This document shows, one piece after another, positions 45,500 to 52,531 of a stretch of DNA of 64,000 nucleotides (the first letter of the stretch is position 1; the number at the start of each line of letters is the position of its first letter). A program made the position numbers and the translations under genes. The notes under the pieces are model-generated. The model was not told the DNA's origin. It worked only from the letters and a program-made list of their open reading frames with translations, and searched no databases. The stretch is from Branchiostoma floridae (Eukaryota > Chordata > Leptocardii > Amphioxiformes > Branchiostomatidae): NCBI RefSeq assembly GCF_000003815.2, contig NC_049994.1, forward strand, positions 4,692,534-4,756,533, read 5' to 3'.

Positions 45500-48435
45500 T
45501 GTGTGTGTGTTTCTGAACAACATATCTGGCATGTTGATAGAGGTTGGACAAAGACTCAGACATAACTAGCTTTTGGGCCCTCTGTTGGATTTCTACGGCA
45601 CTGCAGTGGAGCATCCGGTTTTGCTGTCTCATTGAAAATATAGCCTTGACATTTGACCTTCTTTTTGTTTAATTCAATCATAGCACTACCAAATGTGTTG
45701 GTATTGTAAGATTTAGATTTAGATTCAGAACAGAAACGATCAAAAACAAACTGAGGTAGTAAAATGCACATTGTAAGGAAATAAAAATAAATATTAGCCA
45801 ACAATATTCCTATATAGTGATGTTCAAATCTTAAGAAAATAAAGCTTTCTTGCAATGGCACCGTATTTTATACCATGATTATCTTTGTCACGCTACCTTA
45901 AAAAGAAGTTACATCTCGCATCAAGGGAATATGTCTTAATCGCTATCTCACGCTGCGCATCACGCACCCAGTAGCCATCTTCACTGGTAAATTAATTAGT
46001 TCTTTAGTATCTTAGCAACTGACGACTTACATCGTCTGTTTGTGGGAGCCTCCGGTGACAACTATCAATCATTAGAGCATCGTGCTTCATCTAAATTGAG
46101 TATGATTGCTTTACATCTCTATCTATTATTGTTGTCGGGCTTATGGATTCATGTAGGTTTCATCTTATAGAAGAAACCTTTTGGTGTCTTTTTACAAAAC
46201 CAGATCCGATACTTTTCAAAGCATCTTGTATCAGTTGAGATGGAGCCAATTCGATAAGGCAAACATGCTGCACTGCGTCAGTGAATGATTTTTTTTTTAA
46301 TTCATGACCACATAACAGAAACAAGGACAATTGAAGTGAAGGATTGTGCTCCCTGAATAATACGTTGCGTGCTTGCATAGAAAGAAAGGTGCGAATTCAT
46401 TTTTTTTAAGTCTCTATATCATAAAAGACAGTGTATGTGGCAATATCTAATGCTTGAGACCGTATTTAGCTAAGTCAGAATTGCCCCGAATAATGTGAAG
46501 GAATGGCCCACAGCCTATGTCACATATTCAGACCGGAAGTGTGACGTCAGCAATGGGCCAAAGGTGCTTGGAAGTCGATATCGGCCCCGGTCTCGGTTGA
46601 GGGAAGGTTGATGGGCTCTGATGTAGATGGCCCCTTTCACTCCCCCGAGAAAGTTATCCTGTTCGGAATCCAGTATCTTCACCTTGCCGAAATCCACAGA
46701 ATGTCCCGGTGATACAGATGAGGGTCGATACCGACTTCCCAGCACCTTTGACCCATTGCTCACGTCACACTTCCGGTCTGGATGATGTGTGATATAGGTC
46801 ATTTTAACTTGATAAGGATCAGAGGACCGATCGAAAGCTTGTTGGTAAGCACTTTATTTTGTGCACGGATATAAAGTTTAAAATTGCAACATAATGATGA
46901 ACTTACATTAGAGTGGTTTCATTTAATTCGTGTAATGTATTATGTGCCTGGATGTATAAATTTCATCAAGATTGCAAATGAAGTCTCCTCATGTGAATTC
47001 AATTGCAAAGGCAATCCAGTTCAGGTTTGTCAGACTTTATTTTGTGTTCGAATTTTAAAAAAAAAAATTCTATTTCTTTCAGCGAGAAATGAGGGTCGTT
47101 TTCTCGCTACTGGGACTTGGCGAGGCAGGTCAATGCAAAATACCCACAAGAAGAAGTCAACAAACGGAAAGGAAAACCAGGTATGACACGGCTCATTGTT
47201 ATGTTTTATTCGTTATTCGTTCGTTTAGTAGCCTGGTATCCAGCCGCATTATAGCTCCAAAGTCTCTTCGGAGAGGATAGAAGAGACTCGGGAGATATAA
47301 TACAGATGGATACCAAGCAATTCGTTTGGACCATTGTCGTGCCTAGTTGCACATAGTCTTCTTGCTGTTTCAGTAGCAGGGTATTATTCTACAGAGAGTG
47401 TTGCTAGATATTCCCCTTTAACGTGCCTGAGGTACCTCCTAAAACACGGAATCTTAATTATACGTCCCTTCCGAAAGACGGGTGCAGCCCCAACCGGTAT
47501 GCCTATCCGCGACTCAATTATTGGCCCCTATAACCTTATCGAAACCAGGAGTATAGAAATTACATTTGAAAATGATAAATCAAATACATTCTAAAAAGGA
47601 CATGTTTGTATTTCATTCCTCTGCTATAGGCCTGGTGGAAGTGTATCTAAACGGAGAGATGGTGTACTGTAAGGCAGCTTCTGGCAGTTACCCCTCATCG
47701 GGCGAGGTAGGTAGCAACCTAGGTTACAACGTTTTCGGACTTTATAGAATTTATCATCCTCCTACGCATGGACACCCAACGGCGAAACCTTCTATCTGGA
47801 AGTACTCTGCTTTCTCAACTGCATCCTTAGTTCCTGACCGCCCTGCTTATGAATATTAATGAGCTTACCCTTATACACGTATATGCGAGACCCCTTTTGA
47901 AAACTGAAAGGCTTATTTTCTGATTAGCTGACAGTTGGTTGGGGGGGGGGCGTTCACAGGAACTAAGAGTGACGGTTGAGAAAGCAGGGTACATCCAGAC
48001 AGGCGGTTTCGCCTTTGGATGTCCCTGCGTAGGAGGATGACACTTAATACACCTGTTTATTCTAAAAGATTTACAAATCTCAAGGTTAATTTTGAAACCT
48101 TCTAATCTGAAAGTTTTAATCTTAGTTGGAATATATTATTGTGTTCTTTTTAGATTGTTGACGCGATCCTCGATATCTCCGAGGCCAAAAGTAGTTCCTC
48201 GCTAGCGGAGAAACGCCACAGCGTCAAAACAACCCCCGACATCAGCTGAGTCAGACCCAAGTTCCCCAAGGATCCCAGTAGCGACAATAAATGTTTCCCG
48301 GATGTGCCTGATATCCCGGATGTTCAAGACGACTCGCCTGTTTGCATCGTAGACGTGGGAGACAAGGACGACGGGAAGATGTTTCGAATGGAACCCCCTC
48401 GTACTGGCATATCCCGTCTGTGTTCCATACTGTAG
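35111..48435 (+). CDS. Rdx-family selenoprotein (SelW/MIEN1/SelH-like) with CxxU motif; second in-frame UGA and CaaX-like end
   Basis: A thioredoxin-fold redox protein. Exons: 35111-35157, 47083-47180, 47630-47706, 48154-48249 (to the second UGA) or to TAG at 48433-48435. Phases 2, 1 and 0 all join. Exon 1 gives MEDSDEEPIRIYLKN (first beta strand). The exon 1/2 junction creates TGC, then GAG AAA TGA GGG: C16-E17-K18-U19-G20, the CxxU site. Exon 2 continues RYWDLARQVNAKYP (helix). Exon 3 gives LVEVYLNGEMVYCK, like the paired strands with an N-G turn in MIEN1 and SelW, then SYPSSGEIVDAIL. UGA codon 106 is at 48247-48249; the 61 codons after it are open and end in CSIL, comparable to the CaaX box that ends MIEN1. 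A SECIS lies about 820 nt further on. Stopping at codon 106 gives 105 aa; decoding it gives 167 aa. The start has a good context (aacATGG). Which Rdx subfamily it belongs to is not settled. Confidence 0.85.
36005..36225 (-). mobile_element. SINE tail region
   Basis: The minus strand reads GAGGTCCCGTGTTTGAGGAG, CACGTTAAAGACCCCGCC and AAAAGAGTAGGGGTTATTC, matching the 3' part of the SINE at 21.5-21.8 kb. A related degenerate tRNA-like head may lie at 36300-36420. Confidence 0.5.
37491..37692. mobile_element. Foldback MITE family A, copy 4
   Basis: It starts AACGCGGGGTAACCTATATC and ends GGTGGACTAACGTT. A second GGGTAACCCATATCCG follows the first, a small internal duplication. It lies in intron 1 of the selenoprotein gene. 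Confidence 0.8.
37841..38329. mobile_element. MITE family C, copy 3
   Basis: The ends are TTAAGGCAACAGCAAGTAAG and TTTACTTGCTGTAGCATAA, with GATGTCATCCATAAA just inside. It lies in intron 1 of the selenoprotein gene. Confidence 0.8.
38330..40009. other. Intron 1 of the selenoprotein gene, mostly unique sequence
   Basis: A poly-G-flanked inverted pair occurs at 39380-39430 (GGGGGAGTCGGC and GCCGACTCCCCC). No exon candidate. Confidence 0.4.
40010..41975. repeat. Tandem array of about 14 units of 120-150 bp
   Basis: Each unit holds TAGTTCGTTAAATG/ATT, TTGCCTTGCCGTAAGGAAG, GAGATATCAAATATCA, CCTTTCATGTTTGAATTGTC and GGTGTAGGTTTGGGCC. Copies of the TTCGTTAAA landmark lie near 40055, 40168, 40326, 40472, 40617, 40763, 40886, 41008, 41155, 41304, 41454, 41602, 41750 and 41896. 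Two length classes (about 122 and 146 bp) differ by an insert with GCAGATGGGCTTTTAATATA. It sits in intron 1 of the selenoprotein gene. Confidence 0.9.
42000..43542. other. Intron 1 of the selenoprotein gene, unassigned
   Basis: A/T-rich; the frames at 42599 (-) and 42992 (+) lack splice support. Nothing else recognised. Confidence 0.35.
43543..44040. mobile_element. MITE family C, copy 4
   Basis: The left end holds GTCACAGCACGTAAATTTTA-TTGATGACATCC; the right end GATGTCATCCATAAAG-TTTACTTGCTGTGGCATAA. Solo ends of this family occur near 23220-23265, 25530-25590, 39985-40040, 54815-54860 and 62425-62455. Confidence 0.8.
44885..45092. mobile_element. Foldback element
   Basis: CTCGCGGCACCAGTGTGGCA at the left mirrors GTGCCGCACCGGTGCCCTAA at the right, followed by matching GCGGTGTT and AACGCCGC. 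The frame at 44795-45028 partly covers it. Confidence 0.55.
45358..45515. repeat. (GT)n microsatellite
   Basis: GT run broken by GTTT, TCTCTC and TACG; both strands give spurious frames. Confidence 0.95.
46505..46800. mobile_element. Second foldback element with Penelope-type fragment
   Basis: AGACCGGAAGTGTGACGTCA and its mirror TGCTCACGTCACACTTCCGG frame a palindrome. The minus strand reads GAIYIRAHQPSLNRDRGRYR, the same motif as at 17.9-18.2 kb. It lies in intron 1 of the selenoprotein gene, 280 bp before exon 2. Confidence 0.7.
47225..47545 (-). mobile_element. tRNA-derived SINE in intron 2 of the selenoprotein gene
   Basis: TGCTGTTTCAGTAGCAGGGT, ACGTGCCTGAGGTACCTCC and CGAAAGACGGGTGCAGCCCC are shared with the SINEs at 32.7 and 61.0-61.3 kb. 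Confidence 0.6.
47753..48042. mobile_element. Foldback MITE inside the last intron of the selenoprotein gene
   Basis: The left arm, starting ATCATCCTCCTACGCA, and the right arm, ending TGCGTAGGAGGATGAC, are long imperfect inverted repeats of about 90 bp containing GCTTTCTCAACnG and TTAGTTCCTG. The element fills most of the 447-bp intron 47707-48153. Confidence 0.75.
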
Positions 48436-48718
48436 AGTGTTAAACGGAAGAAGAGCTACTTTACAAGCGATTCCATTGTTTTTCCTGGCCTGAAATACAA
48501 CTTGAATCCCTTTGAAATCCTTTTTCCGCAACAAATTCCCCTCAGTGCAGTCTCCGTATTTCATGTTAGACTGATCCTAACTGTCAGTCAAATAAGCCGT
48601 TCAACCAATGATAGCTTGTCAATTATCGTTTTGATCAATGGTGGCATGTCCGCCTAAATATTTGCATATACATGTTTTGGCGGAGGTGGGCGTGGCAATG
48701 GGATCGGTCTATCACAAT

Positions 48719-48933
48719 AAGCTCTTTCACACTTGTGCAGCGACAGGAATTGTGGGTAATGTGTCAAAGGTGAACGCCCCTGGGACATACACAAAGGATC
48801 TCAGGACATTGTTATGCACATCGAAACAATGGTCGACACGAGTACTGTTTACAAATCAGGGGCCTTCACCTTTGACATATTACCCACAACTCCCGTCGCC
48901 GCACATGCGTATTCGGAAGTGTGAAAGAGCTTT
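48719..48933. mobile_element. Foldback MITE in the selenoprotein 3' UTR
   Basis: AAGCTCTTTCACACTT at the left is matched by AAGTGTGAAAGAGCTT at the right. The arms continue inward (GTGGGTAATGTGTCAAAGGT against ACCTTTGACATATTACCCAC). It sits between the TAG at 48435 and the SECIS element and lengthens that spacing. Confidence 0.8.
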
Positions 48934-49256
48934 TAATACCTTACTAATATGCTTCATTGTAATGCAAAACGATTTTCCGCTTAGAATTTTACAAAATTCA
49001 CCACATATTTCTCTGCAAACTATTTGTAAAGATAATGAAATTCCACACTCTCAACAGTTTATAACAGATGCACACATTGTGAAATTTTGTACTTTTCAAC
49101 TTATATGAGTAGAAGGAACAGAAAATGTCATGAAAAAACTGTGTTCCACTTTGTATTTTGGACAACATTCAAAGTACGCTCAGATTCTAGCTATTTTTGG
49201 TACATGTAGTTTGTAACATAGATATGCAGTATGTGTGGTATGAAACCCGGACGTTA

Positions 49257-49337
49257 GAGTGAAGCGGTATTAATGAAGGCCTGCGCCGAAACGATGATGC
49301 TTCGGGGCGTAGACCTGATCCTCTTACCGTTATACTC
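49257..49337 (+). promoter_or_regulatory. SECIS element (type II) in the selenoprotein 3' UTR
   Basis: An RNA signal that directs UGA to be read as selenocysteine. Helix I: 49257-49269 pairs with 49325-49337 (one A·A mismatch, G·U pairs). The internal loop is followed by the core ATGA at 49273-49276 opposite TGAT at 49316-49319, giving tandem G·A pairs. Helix II: 49277-49287 pairs with 49306-49316 with one mismatch. Unpaired AAA is at 49289-49291, 12 nt after ATGA, the spacing expected of SECIS. A short apical stem, CGA 49292-49294 with TCG 49302-49304, makes it type II. It lies on the same strand as the UGA-containing gene. Confidence 0.85.
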
Positions 49338-49488
49338 AATAGATGTTGTTTTCTACAATATATAATATCTTGGATGTATAAATTATTTACCTTGAAGTTT
49401 GTATTTATGTTTTGTATCTCTTTATGTATAAACAACATCTACGTCTTGCTACACTTCGTGTCCCACAATTTCTTTCATAGTTCTGCTT

Positions 49489-50012
49489 ATGGATTGTCGT
49501 CTTGTATTTCAGATCTACTTTGAAAAATGTCGGAAAGCTTTGATAACAATTGGTAAAGGTAATGTCAAACCAGTATCCAAATTTTTCATCTACAACTGCT
49601 GGAGATGACACCGCTCCCAAACGTACCAAAATACATCGAACAATATTATTACTGGATCATGGAAAGATTAAAAAGAGGCTGATACATAGTTTTGTGCATA
49701 TTTTCTGGAAGCTTTGTGCACTTTTCAATTATTCTTTTTTTTTTCAGAAATATTTTTATCCAAACATTCTACAGTACTCCGACCACAACTGCAATTATCG
49801 AAAATTGGCAGTTTTGTAAGTTGCGGTGTGGTGTGGTGAAAAATGCAACACAGGTAATTTCCATTATGACCTTGCAGACAATATTAATTTGCCGTCCACA
49901 ATTCTGCACAGAAAGAAAGACTTTGCAGCTTGAAATGGTTAGTATCCTGAGACATTTCAAGCAAAAGAATATTATAATGGCGTGCATGGGTGGTAAAAAG
50001 CGAGCCGAATAA
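49489..50012 (+). CDS. Possible small two-exon reading frame, unidentified
   Basis: ATG at 49489 opens MDCRLVFQIYFEKCRKAL and ends in phase 1 at 49552 before gtaaag. The frame resumes after an acceptor at 49910-49911 and runs to TAA at 50010-50012, ending ACMGGKKRAE. The phases match, but the product would be only about 57 aa and has no recognised homologue. Alternatively an acceptor at 49511-49512 makes the first part an internal exon. It could be chance. Confidence 0.2.
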
Positions 50013-50075
50013 CTTCTCCAAGTTAATGTTAACATTTAAATGTTTTCCAGCACACTGTTGTTGTGGCGTGATAGT

Positions 50076-50116
50076 CACGTGATCATTCACGTGACAGTCA
50101 CGTGATAAGTCACGTG
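50076..50116. promoter_or_regulatory. Four CACGTG E-boxes spaced one helical turn apart
   Basis: CACGTG begins at 50076, 50088, 50099 and 50111, spacings of 12, 11 and 12 bp, each preceded by T (TCACGTG) and three followed by A. TCACGTGA is the site of USF, MITF/TFE and related bHLH-ZIP factors. More single CACGTG sites follow at 50396, 50429, 50963 and 51450. The gene served is not clear. Confidence 0.55.
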
Positions 50117-50472
50117 GCAAAGTGCTGCTCGAAAAGGTGTCGACCCTTGTCTACCCTTGTCGACCCTGGCCACAAATTATGCGCGCCGATTTCAACACCA
50201 CCAGACCACACATATTTCAACGTTACACCAATTTTCAACCTCCTTGGTTACACTTATAACGTTAAATTTCAAACATCATAACATTATTATTGTAGCCACA
50301 ACGTGACAACCTATTTTGAGTTGTTTGTAGAGGGTGAGGTTATTGAATTCGTCTTAACTACGCTCCTAGCTATAGAGAAACTAGGCCGCACGCGGCACGT
50401 GTTTCATTCCTACCTTCGATAATAAGTACACGTGCTCGAGCTCTGTTTGCCTTCCACACTGAATACCATCTC

Positions 50473-50480
50473 TGACGTCA
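50473..50480. promoter_or_regulatory. CRE palindrome TGACGTCA
   Basis: A full CREB/ATF site followed by an ATG-rich, CpG-containing stretch (ATGGCGGG at 50489). It lies in the same promoter-like region as the E-box cluster. Confidence 0.3.
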
Positions 50481-51227
50481 TGAATAATATGGCGGGTTCT
50501 ATTCAAGGCATGGTATAATAGGCCACACCCATTTTATTTATTGTTTTTCGGATTCCCCATTATTTTTTCCGATTTGAAACCAAAAAAAAACAAACATTTC
50601 AAATTGATGGCCACACCTGGTGTTGACAACATTTCACTCCCACCTTTCTCAAATTAACTATGGGCCTCAAATTCCAGTAGCTGTACGTGCCTTTTTTTGG
50701 ACAGTACATTTATCCTTTTTCTTTAAACTTTGAATTTTGCTACGTATACCAGGCATCCCCTAAATGTTGAAATGTTGTTATTTCTCAATCTGTTGTGAAA
50801 CTTGAGTAAGCCCCTCGATCTCTCCTACCCCCGAATTTTTGGAAAGGTTTTTTTTAAATCTTTTTTTCGACCAACCGACAAATATTTTTCTGAAAAAAAA
50901 ATCCGAGAAACAAGAAATAAGATTGTTGTGGCCTAATCTACCATACGCGTCTTTGCGTACCGCACGTGCCTGGTAAAAGAGACGTCGCCACTTAAAACGT
51001 ACGGTAAATGTCAATTTGCTGACCGGTCTATGGTAGCAGTACACAATTATGTATTTTTCCGCGACCCCCGGAGACTTAAACGGAAGTAGTGAGGCCGAAA
51101 TCTGGAAGCGTCTGTAAACACTGCAACGTGAAAGACATGACAGCGGGCATGAACTTTGCTATATGGTAGTATAACACCGATTATCATAATACCGCCTCTA
51201 ATCATAATACCGCCAAATAAATCAGCG

Positions 51228-52390
51228 ATGAATTCAAGGAGATCTACTGGTGCATCTGCAGTTATTTCCTAGGTTTGCACACTTCAGACATCCAAGTTTT
51301 CAACAAAGTTTGAAAAAGGCTTCGATAACGTTAACGATGCATTCGAAGACAACACGGCCAAAAGTTTTCAGTTCCTTTTCGGGGCAGGCAAGCTCGTCGT
51401 GGGAAGGACATACTGTCACGTTCATCACCAGATTTGTAGATAACAATCACACGTGCTCACGGCACAAGATGAGCATGATTCAACAACAATCTTAAATTTC
51501 TGTTGGCGGCCTATAATAGCCCGGATCTACGGCTGAATGGGCAAACTTGAACGTACGCCGCCATTTTCCCGCCATTTTTATTTCAACTGTAGCAGTAAAG
51601 TTTTACGCCTGAGCGGTTGTGGCGGGGGGGGGGGGGTCGACAAGAAGCAACAGCGTACATAAAGCAACATTTCAATAACTAATGTGTGGTAATATCGTAT
51701 ACAAAAGGTCTTAAAAACAGTGGAGAGAAGCCATCTGCGTATAACGTTAATCAAAGCCTTATTTTTGCTTAATTATAAAACTAGAATTAAGCAAAGCAAA
51801 CAAGTCATTTTTACTTATTGGTATGCACCGACCCAAAACGAAATTAGTTCTATGCTCGTGATCGTGAAGAAAGAACAATACATACGTATCCTTTTTATAA
51901 CGTTTTTATTTATTCTTCAATCCGCTGATACACCGCAAAGTTTCTGTTTTTCCTCTGAAGACTGTAGTCTGTCATAGGATAGCGACACCTTGTGGTCGTA
52001 TATAGAACTACAGCTTCAATCCACTTTTCCATTCAAAATCCCTCATTGCAATATGTAGGCGAGGGTTTGGTCCTGAAAAGTATTATCTGTATTCATTTCT
52101 ATCTGACATAACAGACTTTTCTTATCAGCTATTACGGCAATATCAACATCTGCTTGAAATATCTTTTAAAATCATACAGTATTTCGTGTCTTGCTTACAG
52201 ATATCAAAGGTTTTGTCGATATCTTTTGTCAAATTTTTCCTTATCTTCAAAATTTATCATAGGTGATTGCAGTCCACTTTTACCAAATCTACATAATTTG
52301 GTACCCACATCATGTGAATTTTATGGTCCAGACTTATGGCTACCTGGAAAAAGTTATCATGGTAAGAAACATTGGATGAAGATTGAATAG
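51228..52390 (+). pseudogene. Possible gene or gene relic with an early in-frame TAG, unidentified
   Basis: ATG at 51228 gives MNSRRSTGASAVIS, then TAG at 51270-51272, then 56 open codons with coding-like content (FEKGFDNVNDAFEDN, FGAGKLVVGRTYCHVHHQ) to TAA at 51441. A donor gtagat at 51436 in phase 1 would fit an acceptor at 52261-52262, whose frame reads DCSPLLPNLHNLVPTSCEFY and either splices at gtaaga (52362) or stops at 52390. TAG could be a C-to-T change of CAG. No family is recognised, and the whole may be chance. Confidence 0.25.
51557..51578. promoter_or_regulatory. Overlapping YY1-like and E2F-like promoter motifs
   Basis: GCCGCCATTTT (51557-51567), TTTCCCGCC (51565-51573) and GCCATTTT (51571-51578) overlap. 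Such clusters are typical of CpG promoters. On the minus strand the same bases form AAATGGCGGG/AAATGGCGGC. Confidence 0.3.
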
Positions 52391-52531
52391 GAAGATTTTG
52401 CCAAGATTGTGGTAAGATTTGTAAAAATTATGTTGGAAAGAAATCTGTTTGTAAGTACTTTACACAGTTTGTCGGTTGGTATAATTAGTGTGAATCATTA
52501 GTCATTGAGGGTTGACCGGAAGCTCGCTCGC

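Noticed and set aside
45323-45632. THTHTH and CVCVCV frames
   Set aside because: Encoded by a GT microsatellite.
48202-48564. 120-codon minus-strand frame starting ATG at 48564
   Set aside because: It lies antisense to the last selenoprotein exon, whose plus-strand frame joins other exons in phase; the minus frame has no splice context or recognised motif.
48608-48640. Alternative SECIS starting ATGA at 48608
   Set aside because: The candidate helix is not complementary.
49106-49160. Alternative SECIS starting ATGA at 49106
   Set aside because: A GGAACA/TGTTCC stem exists, but there is no matching GA core on the 3' side and the spacing is wrong.
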